The notes under the pieces are model-generated. The model searched no databases, had not been told where the DNA came from, and saw only the letters and a program-made list of their open reading frames with translations. Positions 8,842 to 16,975 of a DNA stretch of 64,000 bases are shown one piece after another. Source of the DNA: Altererythrobacter sp. (lineage in GTDB: Bacteria; Pseudomonadota; Alphaproteobacteria; Sphingomonadales; Sphingomonadaceae); contig JAPSJS010000002.1 of assembly GCA_031178065.1 (NCBI GenBank), positions 1 through 64,000 of the forward strand. The letters are read 5' to 3'. Position 1 is the first letter of the stretch. Each line of letters begins with the position of its first letter. A program made the position numbers and the translations under genes.

Positions 8842-10467
8842 GTGTACAAGCAGGGTTTCGGCGACGGTCACGTCACCGCCGAGTCGGGCGGCGACCTCTG
8901 GCGCCCGGCCACGCTTTCGCACTCCCAGATCGTTGCCGATCCGCAGCCGCATGTGATCCAGCGCGCCCGGCGCTTTCCCGAGCGATTCGACGCCTGGCGC
9001 GCGGGCGTGTCCGAAGCTTTCGGGAGGATGGATCTCGCGCCGGACCTGGCCGAGGCGATCGGCAGCCGCCGCTGGTTCCGCGGGCTCGGCACCCTGATCG
9101 GCCTCTCCGCGCTCGCGCTCACGATGTGGCCCGATTTCGCGCCGGTGGAGGCCGCGCCCGTGATGCGGCTGGACGATCCGGCGCGCGACGAATTCCGCAG
9201 CCAGATGATCATGCCGCTCGCGCTCGGGTCCGATAGTGGGCGGCGCATGGGCGCGACGGCGGTGGTCGTACCGCTCAAGTCGGCGCCCGAACGCCCCCGG
9301 ATCGCATTGCTCGCCACTCTGGCGCGGGGCGACAGCTTCGAGCGCATGCTGCGCCGCGCCGGGGTCGGCACGGCCGATGCGGAGAGAGTCGCCGAGCTCG
9401 TCTCCGGTTCGGTTCCGCTGGAGGCGATCGAGCCCGGAACGCAGGTCGACATCACGCTCGGCCGCCGCCCGCAGCCCGGGGAGGCGCGTCCGCTCGACGC
9501 GCTCGAGTTCCGCGCCCGCTTCGATCTCGCGCTGGCCGTCACCCGCGATGGCGCCGGCCATCTGTCGCTCACGCGCAAGCCGATCCGCGTCGACGAGACG
9601 CCGCTGCGTATCCGCGGCACCGTCGGCAGCAGCCTCTACCGCTCGATGCGCGCCGCGGGCGCGCCGGCCAGCTCGGTGCAGCAGTACCTGAAGGCGCTCA
9701 ACGAGCAGGTCGATCTCGACCGTGCGGTGCGCTCGAACGACACGTTCGACATGATCGTGCAGTACCGCCGCGCCGCCACCGGCGAGCGCCAGGCCGGGCA
9801 ACTGCTCTACGCCGGGATCGAGCGCGGCGGGGAGCCGCAGACCCAGCTCATGCGGTGGGGCGAGGAGGGCCGGTTCTACGAAGCGTCGGGCGTGGGCGAA
9901 CAGCGCAGCGGCCTCGTCGCGCCGGTGCCCGGGCGGATCTCCTCCAGTTTCGGCATGCGCCGCCATCCGATCCTCGGCTACAAGCGCATGCATGCCGGCA
10001 TGGATTTCCGCGCCAGCTACGGCACGCCGATCGTCGCGGTGACCGACGGCCGCGTCGCCAGCGCCGGGCGCGCGGGCGGCTGCGGCAAGGCGGTGAAGCT
10101 CAGCCACGGCGGCGGGCTCTCCACGCGCTATTGCCACATGAGCCGCATCGCCGTGCGCAGCGGCCAGAGCGTGCGCCGCGGCCAGGTGATCGGCTATGTC
10201 GGGTCGACCGGCCTATCGACCGGTCCGCACCTGCACTACGAGATGTATCGCGGCGGCCGCGCGGTGAACCCCGCCTCGGTCGACTTCGTCACCCGTGCGC
10301 AGCTTTCGGGTGCCGAGCTGCGCCGTTTCCGTGCCGCGCTGGCCACGCTCAAGACGGTCGAGGCCGGCACCGCGCTGGAGGACCTCGCCCCCACCGCAAC
10401 CGAAGCCGCCGCCGCGGAGCCGGTGCGCGAGATCGACAGGCTCGAGACGCCCAAGCGCGTGGGGTGA
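8842..10467 (+). CDS. M23-family peptidoglycan endopeptidase, membrane anchored
   Basis: A 541-residue LytM-type zinc peptidase predicted to cut peptide cross-links in the periplasm. Residues about 70-100 hold a single hydrophobic anchor (GLGTLIGLSALALTMW), followed by a LysM/opacity-like region. The C-terminal M23 domain has the zinc-site motifs HAGMDF and HLHYE, and the loop GSTGLSTGPH. The GTG at 8842 is strongly supported by GGAGGAGG at 8830-8837. The 199-bp space to the helicase start holds both divergent promoters. It is one of three M23-fold proteins in the window. Confidence 0.9.
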   Translation: MYKQGFGDGHVTAESGGDLWRPATLSHSQIVADPQPHVIQRARRFPERFDAWRAGVSEAFGRMDLAPDLAEAIGSRRWFRGLGTLIGLSALALTMWPDFAPVEAAPVMRLDDPARDEFRSQMIMPLALGSDSGRRMGATAVVVPLKSAPERPRIALLATLARGDSFERMLRRAGVGTADAERVAELVSGSVPLEAIEPGTQVDITLGRRPQPGEARPLDALEFRARFDLALAVTRDGAGHLSLTRKPIRVDETPLRIRGTVGSSLYRSMRAAGAPASSVQQYLKALNEQVDLDRAVRSNDTFDMIVQYRRAATGERQAGQLLYAGIERGGEPQTQLMRWGEEGRFYEASGVGEQRSGLVAPVPGRISSSFGMRRHPILGYKRMHAGMDFRASYGTPIVAVTDGRVASAGRAGGCGKAVKLSHGGGLSTRYCHMSRIAVRSGQSVRRGQVIGYVGSTGLSTGPHLHYEMYRGGRAVNPASVDFVTRAQLSGAELRRFRAALATLKTVEAGTALEDLAPTATEAAAAEPVREIDRLETPKRVG

Positions 10468-10477
10468 GGCAGTCTGA

Positions 10478-10551
10478 ATCCCCGCGCAGGCGGGGATCTC
10501 AGGCTGTTTGCGTCGCGCCAGTGGCATGAGGTCCCCGCCTGCGCGGGGACT
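10478..10551. repeat. REP-like inverted pair of GC-rich palindromes
   Basis: Two palindromic units with arms CCCCGC and GCGGGG (10478-10497 and 10531-10551) lie in opposite orientation; the reverse complement of the second reproduces the first over about 18 bases. They fill the space between the M23 gene and hemB. The arrangement is that of REP doublets, and it could also end transcription in both directions. Confidence 0.75.
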
Positions 10552-10594
10552 CGGGTAGATTGCACCCCCTCCACAATTCCGGCAACAGGCGCGG

Positions 10595-11590
<996 letters not shown>

Positions 11591-11592
11591 AC

Positions 11593-12153
11593 ATGACTGA
11601 ATTCCGGCACGAAACCGATCGGCTCATCCTGCGCGACTGGCGCGAGGAGGACTGGGCCGAGTTCTTCCGCCACACCAACACGCCCGCGGTCATGCGCTGG
11701 CTCGGCGGCGAGCTCGACGAGGCGGGCATGGCCGCGCAGCGCGAGCGGGTCGAAGGCAGCGCCCGGCGCAACGGGTTTTGCTTCTGGGCGGTCGAGCGCA
11801 AGGCCGATGGGGCGCTGCTCGGCTTCTGCGGGCTGAAGCGCGCCGACGCGCCAGGATCGACGGTGGCCGGAGCGGTCGAGATCGGCTGGCGCCTGCGCGA
11901 GGACGCCTGGGGGCAGGGCTATGCCAGGGAAGCCGCGACCGCCGCGCTCGACCTCGCCTTCGGCCGCTTCGGTGCCGAGGAGGTCGTCGCGCTCACGGTC
12001 GATGGCAACGCGGGGAGCTGGGGCCTGATGCGCCGCCTCGGCATGCGCCGGCGCGAGGAACTCGACTATCCCGACGAACGCTACGACCCGCCGTGGCGCG
12101 ACACGATCGTCTATTCGATCGATCGCGCCGCATGGGACGGCCGCAATGGCTGA
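11593..12153 (+). CDS. GNAT-family N-acetyltransferase (RimJ/RimL-like), first of two
   Basis: A 186-residue single-domain acetyltransferase using acetyl-CoA; the acceptor is unknown. N-terminal ETDRLILRDWREED is typical of the RimJ/RimL branch, and the acetyl-CoA loop follows as WGQGYAREAATAAL with the late motif GSWGLMRRLGM. It starts two bases after the hemB stop and overlaps the next gene by eight bases, so both are likely in the hemB operon. Clearly related to its neighbour. Confidence 0.88.
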   Translation: MTEFRHETDRLILRDWREEDWAEFFRHTNTPAVMRWLGGELDEAGMAAQRERVEGSARRNGFCFWAVERKADGALLGFCGLKRADAPGSTVAGAVEIGWRLREDAWGQGYAREAATAALDLAFGRFGAEEVVALTVDGNAGSWGLMRRLGMRRREELDYPDERYDPPWRDTIVYSIDRAAWDGRNG

Positions 12154-12706
12154 CATCGTCGCCGAGACCGAGCGGCTGGTCCTGCGCACGATCGAGGAGG
12201 GCGATGCCGCGCTCCAATATCGCCTGCTCAACACGCCTACGGTCATGGCGCGGCTCGGCGGCGTCAAGGAACTGCACGAGATCGAGGCGAAGCACGCCAA
12301 GAGCATGGCGCTCTACGCGCAGGAGGGCTTCAGCTTCCTGTTCATGATCGAGAAGGCGACCGGCGAGATGGTCGGCCATTGCGGCATCAAGCGGGTCGAC
12401 AACCCGCTGGCGAGGAATCTCGGCGACCACGAGGTGGGCTGGCTCGTGCGCGAGGATCGCTGGCGGCGCGGCTATGCGGAGGAAGCGATGCACGCCGTGC
12501 TCGACTGGGCTTTCGGCCGGGTCGGGGCGCCGCATGTCGTTGCGCTGACGAGCGAGGCCAACGTCGGTAGCTGGAGCCTGATGGAAAAGCTGAGCATGGT
12601 CCGCCGGCGCGACCTCGATTTCGACGATCCCGCCTATCCGCCGGAGGATCGGCGGACGATCCTCTACAGTCTCACCGCCGAGCAATGGCAGGAGCACAAG
12701 GCATGA
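12146..12706 (+). CDS. GNAT-family N-acetyltransferase, second of two
   Basis: Also 186 residues with the same plan: ETERLVLRTIEEGD, acetyl-CoA loop RRGYAEEAMHAVLDWAF and GSWSLMEKLSM. Together with the preceding gene it looks like an old tandem duplication: equal length and shared positions, but diverged over most of the sequence. The acceptor is unknown. Its stop overlaps the carbonic-anhydrase-like start (ATGA). Confidence 0.88.
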   Translation: MADIVAETERLVLRTIEEGDAALQYRLLNTPTVMARLGGVKELHEIEAKHAKSMALYAQEGFSFLFMIEKATGEMVGHCGIKRVDNPLARNLGDHEVGWLVREDRWRRGYAEEAMHAVLDWAFGRVGAPHVVALTSEANVGSWSLMEKLSMVRRRDLDFDDPAYPPEDRRTILYSLTAEQWQEHKA

Positions 12707-13275
12707 GCGCAGCCCGTCCCGGAGTCCGGATCATCCCGATCCACGGCCGCAGGCCGAAGATCCACGACAGCGCCTTCGTCGCGCCCGGCTGCGTGCTGAT
12801 CGGCGACGTCGAGATCGGGGCCGACAGCTCGGTCTGGTACAACTGCGTGCTGCGTGCCGATGTCAGCCGCATCGTCATCGGGCAGCGCTCCAACGTGCAG
12901 GACGGGAGCGTGCTGCACTGCGACCCGGAGCGCCCGGGCGATCCCGAAGGCTCGCCGCTGATCGTGGGCGACGACGCGCTGATCGGACACATGGCGATGG
13001 TCCACGGCTGCACGATCGAGGACCGCGGCTTCGTCGGTCTCGGCGCGATCGCGATGAACAAGGCGGTGATCGGCACCGATGCCATGCTCGCCGCGGGCGC
13101 CATGCTCACCGAAGGCAAGATCATGGGCGCGCGCGAGCTCTGGGGCGGGCGCCCGGCGCGCAAGATGCGTGATCTCGACGATGCCGCGATCGCGGGAATG
13201 CGCGCCGGCGTCGCCCACTATGTCCAGAACGCCAAGGCGCACGCAGCGGCGCTCGATGGCACGCCCGAAGGCTGA
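12703..13275 (+). CDS. Gamma-class carbonic anhydrase-like hexapeptide protein
   Basis: A 190-residue left-handed beta-helix protein. Hexapeptide turns run from about residue 20 to 150, with the likely metal ligands among VLHCD, LIGHMAMVHGC. This group (YrdA/PaaY/CaiE-like) includes gamma carbonic anhydrases and uncharacterised acyltransferase relatives; activity is inferred. ATG at 12703 is preceded by GGAG at eight bases and overlaps the GNAT stop; an upstream in-frame start is less likely. Confidence 0.85.
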   Translation: MSAARPGVRIIPIHGRRPKIHDSAFVAPGCVLIGDVEIGADSSVWYNCVLRADVSRIVIGQRSNVQDGSVLHCDPERPGDPEGSPLIVGDDALIGHMAMVHGCTIEDRGFVGLGAIAMNKAVIGTDAMLAAGAMLTEGKIMGARELWGGRPARKMRDLDDAAIAGMRAGVAHYVQNAKAHAAALDGTPEG

Positions 13276-13549
13276 CTTCCTGCCGGCGCCGGCGATCCGC
13301 GCGCTCGCTGATGCAGAAGGCCGGCTGGCGCTGCGGGTCACACCCGGCGCGCGGAGCGAGAGCGTCACGATCGAGAATGGCCGCGTGCAGGTGAAAGTGC
13401 GCGCGAAACCCACCGATGGCGCGGCCAACGCCGCGGTGCTTGCGCTGCTCGGCAAGGCCCTGGGGATCGGCGCCTCGCGGCTGCAACTGTTGCGCGGCGC
13501 AACTTCGCGGGAGAAGCTGATCCAGCTCCCGGACGCGCACCGACCTTAG
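13256..13549 (+). CDS. DUF167 (YggU-like) protein
   Basis: A 97-residue protein of the DUF167/YggU family. Conserved core: LRVTPGARSE, then VKVRAKPTDGAANAAVLALL, then SRLQLLRGATSREK. Members are small alpha/beta proteins of unknown role. The ATG at 13256 lies inside the end of the carbonic-anhydrase-like gene (20-base overlap), and the last bases overlap the convergent DUF1275 gene. Confidence 0.85.
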   Translation: MARPKADFLPAPAIRALADAEGRLALRVTPGARSESVTIENGRVQVKVRAKPTDGAANAAVLALLGKALGIGASRLQLLRGATSREKLIQLPDAHRP

Positions 13550-14184
13550 GTACGGGCGCGTTCGATCTGGCTGGCCGCAAGGCACAGGCCTGCCACCCAC
13601 GCCAGCGGTATCCACGGCGCAAGGGCTGGCAATGCGATCGTGACCCAGGCGCCCAATACAGCGCCGGCGGCAAGGCTCGCCCAGAGCAGGAGATGCGCCA
13701 GGGTGCCCGGGGCCGGCCTGCCCATGAGCCTCGCCGCCAGACCCTGGCCGAAGCGCACGAGGGCGCCCGTCATGTAGGTCACGCCGATGGCAACTTCGCC
13801 TTCGCGGCGAAACGCGTTGTTGATTGCGCCCATAGCCAGCGCCGAGGCGCCCACGAACAGCGCGATCAGCCCCAGCGCATGGCTGACCGCGCCCGCGGCG
13901 ATCAGGATGGTCGAGAGCGTGAGGACTGCCCGCTTCGGCGCCCCGCTGCGCTCCGCCACCACTGCGCCGGCCACGACGCCGCTCACGAAGCACACGATCA
14001 GCAGGATCGGCACCAATGCTGCCGGGGATCGGGCCGCAGCTTCGACGCCGAGTCGGGTGGTGTTCCCCGACATGAACGACACGAAGTAGCCGCTGGCTGC
14101 GAGAAAGCCCGCCGCGTCTACGAACCCGGCCAGTCCCGCTATGCCATAGGCGAGCGCGCGGCGCGGAAGGTCGTAGCGGTGCAT
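13546..14184 (-). CDS. DUF1275 (YoaK-like) membrane protein
   Basis: A 212-residue integral membrane protein with about six hydrophobic segments. The family signature GFVDAAGFL and FVSFMSGNTTRLG appears at residues about 19-50. Function unknown; family proteins are predicted inner-membrane transporters. ATG at 14184 is the start used. Its stop overlaps the DUF167 stop tail to tail by four bases. It lies downstream of the DNA ligase on the same strand. Confidence 0.85.
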   Translation of the reverse strand: MHRYDLPRRALAYGIAGLAGFVDAAGFLAASGYFVSFMSGNTTRLGVEAAARSPAALVPILLIVCFVSGVVAGAVVAERSGAPKRAVLTLSTILIAAGAVSHALGLIALFVGASALAMGAINNAFRREGEVAIGVTYMTGALVRFGQGLAARLMGRPAPGTLAHLLLWASLAAGAVLGAWVTIALPALAPWIPLAWVAGLCLAASQIERART

Positions 14185-14218
14185 GGCCAATCGGCCTTGC
14201 AGGGGGACCGGCGAGATT

Positions 14219-15820
14219 TCAATCCCGCACCAGCGCGCGCAAGGCGTCGATGCGGTCGGCTTCGTGGGCGGGCTTGTCCCAGCGGATGCGGTGGATGCGG
14301 GGGAAGCGCATGGCGAGGCCGGACTTGTGGCGCTTGCTCGCGTGGACCGAGTCGAAGGCGACTTCGAACACCAGGCTCCTGTCCGTCTCGCGTACGGGGC
14401 CGAAGCGGTTGACCGTGTGATTGCGGACGTAGCGGTCGATCTTGCGCAGTTCCTCGTCGGTGAAGCCGAAGTAGGCCTTGCCCACGGGCAGCAGATCGGC
14501 GCCCGCGTCGGGATCGCCGTCCCAGCAGCCGAAGGTGTAGTCCGAATAGAAGCTGGACCGTTTGCCGCTGCCGCGCTGGGCATACATCAGCACGCAGTCG
14601 ACCAGCAAAGGATCGCGCTTCCACTTGTACCACAGCCCCGTCTTGCGTCCGGCGATATAGGGGCTGTCCTTGCGCTTGAGCATCAGCCCCTCGATCGCAT
14701 CCTCGCGCGCGCCCGCACGGATCTCGGTGAGGTGGTCGAAGTGCTCGGCATCGACCACGGGGCTGAGGTCGAAACGATCGTCGGGCAGCCGCCGCATGAG
14801 CGCCTCGAGGCGGGCGCGGCGCTGCGTCCACGGCAAGTCGCGCAGATCGTCGTCTTCGAGGATCATGACGTCATAGAGCCGGATGAAGGCGGGGAACTCC
14901 GCGAGCATCGCCCTGGACACGGTCTTGCGGCCGAGCCGCTGCTGCAGCGCGTTGAAGCTCGCCGCGCCGCCTCTCTCTCCGCCCTGATGAACGCCGCGCA
15001 CGAGCAGCTCGCCGTCGAGCACCGCGTCCATGGGCAGGGCGTCGAGGAATTCGGGGAACGTGCCGGAGATATCATCGCCCGAGCGCGAGTAGAGGCGCGT
15101 TTCCCCTTGCTCGCCGCCGACGCGCACGAGCTGGACCCGGATGCCATCCCACTTCCATTCGGCCACGTAGTCCTCGAGATCGACGATGGTGTCGTCCAGC
15201 GGGTGGGCGAGCATGAACGGGCGGAACAGCGGCAGGCTGCCGGTATCCGGCGGCGGCGCTCCTTCGGCAGCCCAGGCGAAGAGCGCGCGGTAGGGCGGGG
15301 CGAGGCCGTGCCAGTACTCCTCGACCTCCTCCACGCCGACATCGAAAGCCTGGGCGAACGCGATCTTGGCGAGCCGGGCCGAAATCCCGATCCGCATCGC
15401 GCCGGTGGCGAGCTTCAGCAGTGCGAAACGGCCGGAGGCGTCGAGACGATCGAGCAGGGCCGGCAGTTCGGCGAGGACGCTCCTGCGGGTCATCGCGGTG
15501 AGCGCCTCGACCGCTTCCGAGACGCTTGGCGGATCGGGTGGCGATTCGCCGGCCGGCCAGAGCAGGCTTGCGGTCTCGGCGGTATCGCCCACGAAATCGC
15601 GGCTCAGGGTCCAGAGGACGGGGTCAACCCGTTCGTGCATCAGGTTGCGGATCGTGCTCGCCTTGACTGCCGGGAAGTCGAGCCCGCCGGTCAAGGCGGC
15701 GAGCGCCCACCCGCGGTCGGGATCGGGCGTTGCCTGCAGATAGTCGGCGATCAACTGCAGCTTCTCGTTGCGGCTGCGCGTGTAGACCAGCGCGTCGATC
15801 AGGGCGGCGAACGCCTCCAT
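14219..15820 (-). CDS. ATP-dependent DNA ligase (exonuclease-associated type)
   Basis: A 533-residue ligase that would seal nicks with ATP. An N-terminal helical DNA-binding domain (residues 1-200) precedes the nucleotidyltransferase domain with the AMP-accepting lysine in EWKWDGIRVQ (KxDG), then DGELLVRG and, near the end of the adenylation domain, GLMLKRKDSPY and WYKWKRDP; an OB-fold ends the protein. It follows the ligase-associated exonuclease by 15 bases, a pairing known from many bacteria and linked to DNA repair. ATG 15820 is preferred over the TTG one codon earlier. Confidence 0.93.
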   Translation of the reverse strand: MEAFAALIDALVYTRSRNEKLQLIADYLQATPDPDRGWALAALTGGLDFPAVKASTIRNLMHERVDPVLWTLSRDFVGDTAETASLLWPAGESPPDPPSVSEAVEALTAMTRRSVLAELPALLDRLDASGRFALLKLATGAMRIGISARLAKIAFAQAFDVGVEEVEEYWHGLAPPYRALFAWAAEGAPPPDTGSLPLFRPFMLAHPLDDTIVDLEDYVAEWKWDGIRVQLVRVGGEQGETRLYSRSGDDISGTFPEFLDALPMDAVLDGELLVRGVHQGGERGGAASFNALQQRLGRKTVSRAMLAEFPAFIRLYDVMILEDDDLRDLPWTQRRARLEALMRRLPDDRFDLSPVVDAEHFDHLTEIRAGAREDAIEGLMLKRKDSPYIAGRKTGLWYKWKRDPLLVDCVLMYAQRGSGKRSSFYSDYTFGCWDGDPDAGADLLPVGKAYFGFTDEELRKIDRYVRNHTVNRFGPVRETDRSLVFEVAFDSVHASKRHKSGLAMRFPRIHRIRWDKPAHEADRIDALRALVRD

Positions 15821-15835
15821 CAATCCTGGCGCCCC

Positions 15836-16840
15836 TCAGTCATCCTCGTCCTCGTACCCGACCAGCGCCAGCGCGCGGGCGCGGCGTTGGTGGAGCTGGT
15901 GCCAGCGCAGCAGCGCCTTCTCGCGGCCGTGGGTGATCCAGGTCTCGTGCGGGTCGACCTCCTCGACCGTGCGGGTGAGCTCGCCCCAGTCGGCGTGGTC
16001 GGAAATGATCAGCGGCAGCTCGACGTTGCGCTGGCGGGCGCGCTGGCGCACGCGCATCCAGCCTGACGCCATGGCGGTAACGGGCGAGGGCAGGCGGCGG
16101 CTCCAGCGGTCGTTGAGCGCGGCCGGCGGGCAGACGACGACGTGCCCGCGCATGTCCTCCTTCGTCGCGTCGCTGACCAGGCGCAGCTCGCCCAGATCGA
16201 CGCCCCAGTCCTCGTAGAGCCGGCACATTCGTTCCAGCGCGCCATGGATGTAGATCGGCTGGCTATGGCCGGCGCGGCGCAGCTCCGCGATGACCCGCTG
16301 CGCCTTGCCCAGAGCATAGGCGCCGACCAGCACGCAGCGCTCGGGGTGTGCGGCGAGGCGGTCCAGCAGCTTGCCAATCTCGACTTCGATGGGTGGATGG
16401 CAAAACACCGGCAGGCCGAAGGTCGCCTCGGTGATGAAGACGTCGCAGGGGGTCACTTCAAAGGGCGGGCAGGTCGGATCGGGGCAGCGCTTGTAGTCGC
16501 CGGTGACCACCACCCGCTCGCCCGCATGCTCGAGCAGGATCTGCGCGCTCCCGAGCACGTGCCCGGCGGGAACGAACGTCGCGTCAACGCCGCCCGGCAG
16601 GCGGATCGTCTCGCCGTAGCCCACCGGCAGGGCGCCATCGGAAGTCGCGTAGCGCAACTTCATGATCGCGAGCGTCTCGGGCGTGGCGACCGTCCGCCCA
16701 TGCCCGCCGCGCGCGTGATCCGCATGGCCGTGCGTCACCAAGGCGTGGCCCACGGGCTCCGAGGGATCGATCCAGCAATCGGCGGGAACGACATGGATGC
16801 CGCGCGGCTCGGGCCGGATCCATGCGAAGTCTTGCGCCAT
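15836..16840 (-). CDS. Ligase-associated metallo-beta-lactamase-fold exonuclease
   Basis: A 334-residue MBL-fold nuclease of the CPSF/Artemis-like branch. The metal motif THGHADHARGG (HxHxDH) is near residue 45, followed by PAGHVLGSAQ, TGDYK and a beta-CASP-like middle region; a late ISDHADW carries another metal histidine. Start ATG at 16840, chosen because MAQDF begins the conserved N-terminus. Forms a two-gene unit with the downstream DNA ligase, so trimming of ends before ligation is the inferred job. Confidence 0.9.
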   Translation of the reverse strand: MAQDFAWIRPEPRGIHVVPADCWIDPSEPVGHALVTHGHADHARGGHGRTVATPETLAIMKLRYATSDGALPVGYGETIRLPGGVDATFVPAGHVLGSAQILLEHAGERVVVTGDYKRCPDPTCPPFEVTPCDVFITEATFGLPVFCHPPIEVEIGKLLDRLAAHPERCVLVGAYALGKAQRVIAELRRAGHSQPIYIHGALERMCRLYEDWGVDLGELRLVSDATKEDMRGHVVVCPPAALNDRWSRRLPSPVTAMASGWMRVRQRARQRNVELPLIISDHADWGELTRTVEEVDPHETWITHGREKALLRWHQLHQRRARALALVGYEDEDD

Positions 16841-16975
16841 GCGACTCAGAATGACGGGCGATGCCGGGCGGTTCCAGAGGCCTGGTGCGGACGGAGGCGC
16901 AGTGAGCCTCCGCCCGTTACCGCGGTCCGCCATTGGATCGCAGGTGGTGAAGAGTCTCCGCGGTTCTGCGCGAGC

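Noticed and set aside
8643-8849. N-terminal extension of the helicase
   Set aside because: Relatives begin just before the P-loop and the extension overlaps the divergent promoter region.
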